Part shown: positions 6,680-11,470 of the stretch, one piece after another
Layout of the letters: each line of letters begins with the position of its first letter
Numbering within the stretch: position 1 is the first letter of the stretch
Assembly (NCBI GenBank): GCA_003558145.1
Contig: PWMP01000114.1
Location: forward strand, 1-11,470
DNA: 11,470 nucleotides
Direction of reading: 5' to 3'
Origin: Elusimicrobiota bacterium
GTDB taxonomy: Bacteria > CG03 > SLGR01 > PWQF01
Notes under the pieces: generated by a model
Databases searched by the model: none
Seen by the model: only the letters and a program-made list of their open reading frames with translations
What the model was told of the DNA's origin: nothing
Made by a program: the position numbers and the translations under genes

Positions 6680-7588
6680 CTATCTACCCCTCACATAACG
6701 CATAGGATTAACCGGTTGGCCTCTGTACCAGACTTCGTAGTGAAGATGTTTTCCGGTAACACGTCCCGTCCTTCCGATGTAGCCTACAATCTGTCCCTGT
6801 TCAATTTGATCCCCCTGGTTAACCAGCATATCGGACAGGTGCATGTATCTGGTTGAAAAACCGCTACCGTGATCAATAACTATTGTTTGTCCTGCTGCTC
6901 CGGCCCATCCGGCAAGAATAACGCGCCCTCTTGCTGTTGCCCTGACCGGAGCCCTGTCACCGAGAGAATTGTAAATATCTATGCCGCGGTGAAATTCTTT
7001 TCTGCCTGTTATCGGATGTACCCGGTTCCCGAATCCGCTTGTTATGTAGCCGAAAACCGGCCATATTGAAGGAGTGGATAGAAGCATATCCATTTTTCTT
7101 TTCAAGAAACCCTCAATTTCATGAGCGGACTGCTGCTGCATCCAGGTTTCTCTTTGTAGTTCGCTTATGTTTGCTTCCAGCCTGCTGATTTCAAATAAAG
7201 TATTTATTTCAGATGGTATTACGAGGTCAGGATCTGGTCCTCCAAGGGGATAATTCTCAATAATGTTTCTGGAGCTTTCCATTCCGAGCATTGATATAAG
7301 CTGTGTTTCAAGATTCCGTATGTTGCTTAATAAATTGAGAGCATCCTCGGTTTTTCTTGCATAATCGGTCTTTCGTTCCAGCAGCTGCCTGTGAGAGGAT
7401 GTCGTTTCGTGGTAGTTTACATATATACCCGTAATATGTATTCCGCCGGCAAGCACTGCAGCCGAAAAGAGTGTAATAAAAAGGATAAAAGGGTAACTCA
7501 GCGTAAGATGAAAGGATCTGCCCCCCCTCTCCGGGGCAAAAATAAGGGTTAATTTTTTATTATACCATGATTTTATTTTTTTGATCAT
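6680..7588 (-). CDS. Membrane-anchored M23 (LytM-type) metallopeptidase
   Basis: The 302-residue protein has a basic cytoplasmic tail (residues 1-29) and one transmembrane segment (about 30-56), so it is a type II protein facing the periplasm. A coiled-coil-prone region (about 60-165, e.g. LLERKTDYARKTEDALNLLS and EISRLEANISELQRE) precedes the C-terminal peptidase M23 domain (about 176-300). Zinc ligands are H200 and D204 (HRGID) and H283 (HLHYEV); H250 (YMHL) and H281 are the partner catalytic His residues. GFGNRVHPITG is also typical. All catalytic residues are present, so it should cleave peptidoglycan cross-links rather than act only as an EnvC-like activator. The ATG has only a weak AAGA ahead of it. 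The bactofilin follows 45 bases after its stop, and pairing of M23 enzymes with bactofilins is a known cell-shape arrangement. Confidence 0.94.
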   Translation of the reverse strand: MIKKIKSWYNKKLTLIFAPERGGRSFHLTLSYPFILFITLFSAAVLAGGIHITGIYVNYHETTSSHRQLLERKTDYARKTEDALNLLSNIRNLETQLISMLGMESSRNIIENYPLGGPDPDLVIPSEINTLFEISRLEANISELQRETWMQQQSAHEIEGFLKRKMDMLLSTPSIWPVFGYITSGFGNRVHPITGRKEFHRGIDIYNSLGDRAPVRATARGRVILAGWAGAAGQTIVIDHGSGFSTRYMHLSDMLVNQGDQIEQGQIVGYIGRTGRVTGKHLHYEVWYRGQPVNPMRYVRGR

Positions 7589-7650
7589 TCTTATAATTAG
7601 CCTGTTTAAAAGCGTTTTACACTGTTTCCTCTATTGAAATCACTTTTAAA

Positions 7651-7679
7651 ATGATAATCAATTAAAAAATGATTGTCAA
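7651..7679 (-). promoter_or_regulatory. Sigma70-like promoter for the M23/bactofilin unit
   Basis: On the minus strand a perfect -35 TTGACA (7679-7674) is followed by a 17-nt spacer and the -10 TATCAT (7656-7651). Transcription should start near 7644, leaving a leader of about 55 nt before the M23 ATG. It points away from the tRNA-Phe promoter 44 bases off, so this is a divergent promoter region. Confidence 0.7.
7652..7678. promoter_or_regulatory. Dyad overlapping the M23 promoter, possible operator
   Basis: GATAATCA (7653-7660) and TGATTGTC (7670-7677) form 8-base inverted arms with one mismatch around a 9-base A-rich centre, extended by one further outer pair (7652/7678). The arms cover parts of both the -35 and -10 hexamers. 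A dimeric repressor bound here would block the polymerase. The half-site resembles GATAAT-type Fur boxes, but the match is too loose to name the regulator. Confidence 0.4.
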
Positions 7680-7722
7680 GACAGATAAAAACTTTATCTA
7701 ATTTTAAACGGAATTATAATTA

Positions 7723-7751
7723 TTGACAGGCAGTAAAATTTTTTGTATAAG
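7723..7751 (+). promoter_or_regulatory. Promoter of tRNA-Phe
   Basis: A perfect TTGACA (7723-7728), 17-base spacer and TATAAG (7746-7751) lie just upstream of the tRNA. The expected start near 7758 leaves only about 6 bases of 5' leader before the mature end at 7764. An A/T-rich stretch upstream could act as an UP element. Confidence 0.8.
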
Positions 7752-7763
7752 TTCACCATAAGT

Positions 7764-7839
7764 GGCGGGATAGCTCAGCCGGTAGAGCACTTGACTGAAA
7801 ATCAGGGTGTCCCCAGTTCGAATCTGGGTCCCGCCACCA
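7764..7839 (+). tRNA. tRNA-Phe (anticodon GAA)
   Basis: This is a 76-nt cloverleaf including an encoded CCA (7837-7839). The acceptor stem GGCGGGA pairs with TCCCGCC. The D stem is GCTC/GAGC. The anticodon stem is CTTGA/TCAGG, with loop CTGAAAA and anticodon GAA at 7797-7799. The T stem is CCCAG/CTGGG with loop TTCGAAT, and the discriminator is A. GAA reads UUU/UUC (Phe). Confidence 0.97.
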
Positions 7840-7917
7840 TTTCTTTTCTGATTTGACTTATAATCCTTGATATGCATTTAGTAGTCTGCGTTCCTTAATC
7901 CAAGCCAATTAAAATAT

Positions 7918-7937
7918 ATTTCGTTATATTTCGTTAT
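7918..7937 (+). repeat. Tandem 10-base repeat upstream of the tRNA-Thr promoter
   Basis: The unit ATTTCGTTAT occurs twice head to tail (7918-7927 and 7928-7937), ending 4 bases before the -35 hexamer. Ten-base phasing places both copies on the same helix face, which suits an UP-element-like contact or an activator site, but chance in AT-rich DNA cannot be excluded. Confidence 0.6.
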
Positions 7938-7941
7938 TTGT

Positions 7942-7971
7942 TTGACAATGAAATACAATATAAGTTATTAT
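7942..7971 (+). promoter_or_regulatory. Promoter of tRNA-Thr
   Basis: A perfect TTGACA (7942-7947) is followed after 18 bases by TATTAT (7966-7971). The predicted start, about 7978, is a few bases ahead of the tRNA 5' end at 7985. A TATAAG closer to the -35 is only 11 bases away, too near to serve as its -10. A separate promoter implies the two tRNA genes are not only co-transcribed. Confidence 0.65.
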
Positions 7972-7984
7972 CTTAACTTAAAGT

Positions 7985-8059
7985 GCCGGTGTAGCTCAGC
8001 GGCAGAGCAATCCCCTCGTAAGGGATAGGTCAGGAGTTCAAATCTCCTCACCGGCTCCA
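7985..8059 (+). tRNA. tRNA-Thr (anticodon CGT)
   Basis: This is a 75-nt cloverleaf with encoded CCA (8057-8059). The acceptor stem GCCGGTG pairs with CACCGGC. The D stem is GCTC/GAGC with a short D loop. The anticodon stem is ATCCC/GGGAT, with loop CTCGTAA and anticodon CGT at 8017-8019. The T stem is AGGAG/CTCCT with loop TTCAAAT. The discriminator is T, which is common in bacterial tRNA-Thr. CGU reads ACG. Confidence 0.96.
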
Positions 8060-8095
8060 GTTTAGATAAAGAACAATAGCAAGGAGTTATATTTT

Positions 8096-8113
8096 CCCGG
8101 TACTAACGCCGGG
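8096..8113 (+). promoter_or_regulatory. GC hairpin in front of the first Wzy gene
   Basis: CCCGG (8096-8100) and CCGGG (8109-8113) can pair around an 8-base loop. The 3' arm includes the GG of GGTGA (8112-8116), the only ribosome-site-like sequence at correct spacing (7 nt) before the ATG at 8124. A stronger AAGGAG (8081-8086) lies before the hairpin, too far for that ATG unless the hairpin brings it closer or an upstream non-canonical in-frame start (ATT at 8091) is used. Either a translational control element or coincidence. Confidence 0.4.
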
Positions 8114-8123
8114 TGATAATGAA

Positions 8124-9203
8124 ATGGAAGGTATTCAGCTTATTTTAGGTATTGTCTGCGTGGGTTCGGCCTATATCTTTTTTCGCCGTTCCATGACAGA
8201 TTTTGTTCTCTTTCTATTCTTTGTAATATTTCCTTTTTTCAGGATATTTGACGGAGCGCTTTTACGAAACCTTCACATAATCATAGCAATAGCCGGAATA
8301 GGCGGTATTATCCTGGGGCTTTTATTCAATAAACTTGAGGAATATACTCTTTTTCTTTTAAAATACCTTATTCCGATAGCCCTGACTACTATTGCCGTTC
8401 ATTTTTTCCTGGAAACCTACGATTCGGCCCAGATCAAAATTCCTCTTCTGGAAACCGCCGGCCCCTTTATTTTAATTTTGTGGCTCATAAGAAGACTTAA
8501 AATAGGTGATTTTACCCCACCTGCTACCAGGAAATACGCCGTGCTTCCCGCTGTCTTATTTCTTTCAAGCGGGTTGATTTCTTTTGTGTTCTCACAATTC
8601 AGACTGGAAACGTTTGAACCCGGACTGCTGCGCCGTATAGCATATATAGGCGTATATCTGGCCGTTGTATATGAGTACGACAGAGAAACTGATTTTAAAA
8701 GGATTGCCAACTGGATACTGGCTGCCTGTTTTGTTGTGACCATTTATGGAGTTGTGCAGATTAGAGATTCTCTCTCCTGGACACAAACGGTATGGGACTG
8801 GCACGTGTGGGCCGGAGCTTTTGGCAGTAGAGTTTTTTCCACTTTTGGCAATCCTAACTTCCTGGGAGCCTGGCTGGTCCTCATTTTTCCGCTGGCTGTT
8901 GCCCGGATGGTCGTGACAATTGTTAAAAAACAGTGGTATTATGTTCCGTTTTATGCGTTGCTGGTTGTGCTGATACTTGTAAATGCGGGTTTTACTTACA
9001 CTATGGGAGCCTGGCTGGGTATTTTTGCCAGCACAACGGCATTGGTCATACTGGGGGTTTTGTACCTGGTTAAAGGAAACCCTCGTGTGCTTAAAAGAAT
9101 TGCGGGGGGTATTGTACTTGCTCTTTTTGTAGCGACTATTTCCGGGGTTGTATTAATGTCTATGCGTCGGCCTCGGTCTATAACTTTCCGCCTTTTTACC
9201 TGA
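8124..9203 (+). CDS. Wzy/O-antigen ligase-like membrane protein, N-terminal part, ended by in-frame TGA
   Basis: This 359-codon piece has about eleven or twelve hydrophobic segments and the family motif RVFSTFGNPNFLGAWL (about residues 234-249), which is mirrored by RSISTFGNPNFLSAYL in the second gene downstream. It belongs to the O-antigen ligase/polymerase (Wzy_C-type) superfamily, which transfers lipid-linked glycans at the periplasmic face of the inner membrane. The frame stops at TGA (9201-9203) immediately after RLFT. The same frame continues without any other stop through 10436, and the stop sits where the neighbour has Trp (RLLIW). The complete protein would be about 770 residues. So this is either a nonsense-mutated or split gene, a TGA read through as Trp, or a sequencing error. 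ATG at 8124 has a modest GGTGA ribosome site 7 nt upstream. Confidence 0.8.
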   Translation: MEGIQLILGIVCVGSAYIFFRRSMTDFVLFLFFVIFPFFRIFDGALLRNLHIIIAIAGIGGIILGLLFNKLEEYTLFLLKYLIPIALTTIAVHFFLETYDSAQIKIPLLETAGPFILILWLIRRLKIGDFTPPATRKYAVLPAVLFLSSGLISFVFSQFRLETFEPGLLRRIAYIGVYLAVVYEYDRETDFKRIANWILAACFVVTIYGVVQIRDSLSWTQTVWDWHVWAGAFGSRVFSTFGNPNFLGAWLVLIFPLAVARMVVTIVKKQWYYVPFYALLVVLILVNAGFTYTMGAWLGIFASTTALVILGVLYLVKGNPRVLKRIAGGIVLALFVATISGVVLMSMRRPRSITFRLFT

Positions 9204-9212
9204 GGCGCGGCT

Positions 9213-10436
9213 ATGAAAATGATTTCCGAGCCCATACCGGATTTTGCCTCGCCCGCAAGGGCTTTCCTGTTGGGGCACGGTATTGAAGCTTTTAATCTTG
9301 TGTACCCGTCATACCGTCGCCCCGAGATATTTCATCTTGAACATAAACATAATACTCAGACGGATCATGCACATAACGAGTATATGGAGGTCTTTTTCGA
9401 TGAGGGGTTTGTAGGGCTTGTTATTTTTCTGTGGTTTTTAAGCTTGATTTTTTATGCCGCTTACAAAAGGCTTTCCAGGATAGGAATGGGAGGAGCAAAG
9501 TTTATGGATGAATATTATCTGGTAGCGCTTCTAGCCGGAACCATAGGGCTTCTCGTGCATGCGGGCCTTGATGTAAATCCCAGATTTGTTTCGTCAGGCT
9601 ATATTATGTGGGCTTTTTTCGGTTTAATTGTGGTTCAAAGCACACCGCTTCAAAAAAGAAGGACGGCTGGTAAAAATATAGTAAAAAAGAATAATTATAC
9701 AGGTCCGCTGCAGATACTTGTTATAATGGCTCTTTTATCTTTAGGGCTTTGGCAGACAACCCTGGCTCACGGCAGGTTTGTTGCTAATAAACATCACAAT
9801 CGGGCCATAGCTTTTTCCAGGAACAGGATGTGGGATAAGGCTGTACATCACTATCACATAGTACAGGAGAAACACCCGGCTTTCATAATGGCTTATTATT
9901 TTGAAGGCAATGTTTATAATGACCGGCTTTCCGAAGCGATGCGGACAGGCAACCGCCAACAGGCCCGGATATTCTATGATAAAGCAATAGACACGTATTC
10001 AAATAAAGTCCGTGCGATGTATCCCAATTACGTTCAGCTTCATTTTCAGGAAGGGATGCTTCACATGAGGTACGGAGACATGGATAAGGCAGCTAAGTCT
10101 TTCCGCAGATACCTTAATATTGTTGACCCTGTTTATACGCATACATATTACCGTCTCGGCGAAATTTCTGCCCGACAGGGCGAAATGGAACTGGCCCGCC
10201 TCTATATGGAAGAAGCTCCGCGAAGAAAACCCTGGGAAATAGACTCTTATATGAACCTGGCAAACCTCTACCGGGTGATGAATAGAACTGATATGGCTGA
10301 AAAGACTTATCTTGAGGGTATTGACAACCTTCAGGAGCCCGGGGAAAGGAGACAGGCGGCCCGCCATCTTGCACAGCTTTACAGTGAAACCGGACAAGAA
10401 GAAAAAGCGCGTGAAATACTTGAAAATGTTAATTAG
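9213..10436 (+). CDS. Wzy/O-antigen ligase-like protein, C-terminal part with TPR domain
   Basis: In the same frame as the preceding piece, it encodes the rest of the protein. Residues 1-70 form the large periplasmic loop of the family: FLLGHGIEAFNLVYPSYRR matches the conserved P-x-x-G-x-G-x-x-x-F region, and HAHNEYMEVFFDEG is the conserved HNxxL-like signature. Then come about four membrane segments (near 70-90, 103-120, 127-141 and 169-185) and a TPR-like domain from about 195 to 407, with units such as WDKAVHHYHIVQEKHPAF, DMDKAAKSFRRYLNIVDP and RTDMAEKTYLEGIDNLQ. The TPR part would lie in the periplasm and may bind partners or glycan carriers. The ATG at 9213 has GAGG 7 nt upstream, formed partly by the TGA itself, so re-initiation is possible. 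However, a free fragment would have to export its N-terminal loop without a preceding membrane segment, which favours an originally single polypeptide. Confidence 0.8.
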   Translation: MKMISEPIPDFASPARAFLLGHGIEAFNLVYPSYRRPEIFHLEHKHNTQTDHAHNEYMEVFFDEGFVGLVIFLWFLSLIFYAAYKRLSRIGMGGAKFMDEYYLVALLAGTIGLLVHAGLDVNPRFVSSGYIMWAFFGLIVVQSTPLQKRRTAGKNIVKKNNYTGPLQILVIMALLSLGLWQTTLAHGRFVANKHHNRAIAFSRNRMWDKAVHHYHIVQEKHPAFIMAYYFEGNVYNDRLSEAMRTGNRQQARIFYDKAIDTYSNKVRAMYPNYVQLHFQEGMLHMRYGDMDKAAKSFRRYLNIVDPVYTHTYYRLGEISARQGEMELARLYMEEAPRRKPWEIDSYMNLANLYRVMNRTDMAEKTYLEGIDNLQEPGERRQAARHLAQLYSETGQEEKAREILENVN

Positions 10437-10441
10437 GTAAT

Positions 10442-11470
10442 TTGAACAAAAATCGGTTAAATTATATACAAATTATTTTTTTGGCAGCGCTCTTCATTTC
10501 TCCTATATTATTTTTTGGCGGCCGAATAGGCAGCGTTACAAGAAACCCCTACCTTATACAGGAAAGACTGCTTCAGGTAATGCTTGCTTTTGCAGCCTGG
10601 ATTCTTTTTTTTAAAAGTAGAGACTATATAAAATTCCCCGTTACTTTTCTTGACCGGCCTCTTTGGGCATTCTTTGCAATTGCTCTAGTATCTTTTATTC
10701 TTTCTTTTTTCAGGTATCCATTCGGGTGGTCTTTTATTCATTACGGCGGCCGGGGCATACTTATGCTTGTTTTCAGCGGTATAATACCATTTTATTTTGC
10801 TGCCGGCAGCGGTAGCGGATTCAGGGATAAAATAAAAAAGATAGTAATAATTGCCGGCAGTATTGCGTCGGCGTATGCAGTCCTGCAGTTTTTAAATTCG
10901 GCAATAACGGAAATTAATTTTGATTTTATATGGGGCGAGCTGCTTGACCATTACGGTGCAAGGAGTATCTCAACATTCGGAAACCCTAATTTTCTTTCCG
11001 CCTACCTTATGGTTGTTATCTTTTGGATAATGGGATATATTTTTACAGAAAAAAGTCCGCAGCGCTGGATTTTTCTTATGATACTTAATACCGCGGCCCT
11101 TGCCATAACAATGACCAGGAGTACATTTGCCGGCCTTTTTGTTGGACTGGTGGTGCTTATATTTATGCTGTCTTCCGAGAAAGGGAAGAAATACCTGAAA
11201 TTCAAAAAAACAATGATTGCAACTTTTTCTATGATAGCGGTAGTAGGTATTATTTTTTTCGGTATTTCGGGGCAATTCAGGGGAAGGGTAAAGGGTATGG
11301 TAAGTGTAGAACGGATGGGCTCGGCGCTGGTTCAGAGACTTTTGATATGGGAATCTTCGGCAAAGATGTTTGCGGATGACCCTATTATAGGACGCGGCTG
11401 GGGAAACTTTGAAATATTTTATCCTTTCTACCAGGGCAAAATTGTCCACAGGGAACAATACATGCCCTTA
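10442..11470 (+). CDS. Second Wzy/O-antigen ligase-like membrane protein, 3' partial
   Basis: The frame is open for 343 codons to the window edge with no stop. It begins at TTG (10442), the first usable start after the in-frame TAA at 10430-10432; the weak AGG at 10435-10437 overlaps the previous stop, and the next ATG lies about 45 codons in, after the first membrane segment. The N-terminus NKNRLNYIQIIFLAALFIS is a plausible membrane start. Motifs are STFGNPNFLSAYL (about 182-194), TMTRSTFAGLF (about 228-238) and RLLIWESSAKMFADDPIIGRGWGNFEIFYPFYQG near the end, the periplasmic loop signature with conserved Arg, Trp and Gly-x-Gly. It is a tandem paralogue of the gene before it and lies 5 bases downstream. 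Its catalytic loop continues beyond the window; a C-terminal TPR domain may follow but cannot be seen. Confidence 0.88.
   Translation, partial: MNKNRLNYIQIIFLAALFISPILFFGGRIGSVTRNPYLIQERLLQVMLAFAAWILFFKSRDYIKFPVTFLDRPLWAFFAIALVSFILSFFRYPFGWSFIHYGGRGILMLVFSGIIPFYFAAGSGSGFRDKIKKIVIIAGSIASAYAVLQFLNSAITEINFDFIWGELLDHYGARSISTFGNPNFLSAYLMVVIFWIMGYIFTEKSPQRWIFLMILNTAALAITMTRSTFAGLFVGLVVLIFMLSSEKGKKYLKFKKTMIATFSMIAVVGIIFFGISGQFRGRVKGMVSVERMGSALVQRLLIWESSAKMFADDPIIGRGWGNFEIFYPFYQGKIVHREQYMPL

Noticed and set aside
7840..7984. A small RNA or third tRNA between the two tRNA genes
   Set aside because: No cloverleaf and no stable hairpin with a T run is visible; the interval only contains AT-rich sequence and the tRNA-Thr promoter.
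7764..8059. tRNA-associated integration (attachment) site
   Set aside because: I found no integrase and no repeated copy of a tRNA 3' end in the window.
9201..9203. Genome-wide UGA reassignment (code 4 or 25) as the explanation for the in-frame TGA
   Set aside because: TGA terminates the P-loop kinase, adenosine deaminase, TIM-barrel, dNTPase and bactofilin genes at overlapping or tightly spaced junctions where read-through would make no sense.
9201..9203. Selenocysteine insertion at the TGA
   Set aside because: The aligned residue in the paralogue is Trp, not Cys, and I see no convincing SECIS-like stem immediately downstream.
10970..11458. A 162-codon minus-strand ORF at the right end
   Set aside because: It is antisense to the second Wzy gene, whose plus frame is continuous and carries family motifs; the minus product is rich in His, Tyr, Lys and Arg without any pattern.

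Overview
The window looks like an AT-rich (roughly 40% GC) chromosomal segment from a bacterium with an outer membrane. The signs are a lipobox-bearing lipoprotein, a bactofilin with an M23 peptidase, O-antigen ligase/polymerase-type membrane proteins, and tRNAs with encoded CCA. Tight ATGA/GTGA overlaps, AAGGAG-type ribosome sites and Wzy proteins with a C-terminal TPR domain would fit several deep-branching or candidate phyla (Omnitrophica- or Elusimicrobia-like lineages). That placement is inference only; TGA is used as an ordinary stop in several genes.

Positions 1-6202 (+) hold a densely packed, probably co-transcribed nucleoside/nucleotide salvage operon. In order it carries an MTA/adenosine-type phosphorylase (5' truncated by the window edge), a PfkB-family kinase, an endonuclease IV/xylose isomerase-like TIM-barrel protein, a P-loop small-molecule kinase-like protein, adenosine deaminase, cytidine deaminase, an HD-domain dNTP triphosphohydrolase (Dgt type) and a small proline-rich lipoprotein. 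Most junctions overlap by 1-11 bases. Phosphorolysis of 6-aminopurine nucleosides, deamination of adenosine and cytidine, and stripping of triphosphate from dNTPs would converge on free bases and (deoxy)ribose phosphates. The kinase, the TIM barrel and the P-loop protein have no assigned substrate and are the obscure part of the operon.

Positions 6207-7588 (-) form a convergent two-gene cell-shape/envelope unit: a membrane-anchored M23 (LytM-type) peptidase followed by a bactofilin. The bactofilin frame is intact but has no ATG, GTG or TTG. It appears to begin at an ATT placed 7 nt after a perfect AAGGAGG, so standard gene finding misses it. A strong sigma70-like promoter overlapped by an 8-bp dyad precedes the M23 gene.

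Positions 7723-8059 (+) carry tRNA-Phe(GAA) and tRNA-Thr(CGT), each with its own TTGACA promoter.

Positions 8124-11470 (+) carry two tandem Wzy/O-antigen ligase-like genes. The first is split by an in-frame TGA exactly where its neighbour has a conserved Trp (RL-x-x-W). The second starts at TTG and runs off the window. Both would act in the inner membrane on lipid-linked glycans, and the first has a C-terminal TPR domain.

I see no CRISPR array, insertion sequence, attachment site or phage gene. The most unusual items are the ATT-start bactofilin, the TGA-for-Trp split Wzy gene and the unassigned enzymes inside the salvage operon.
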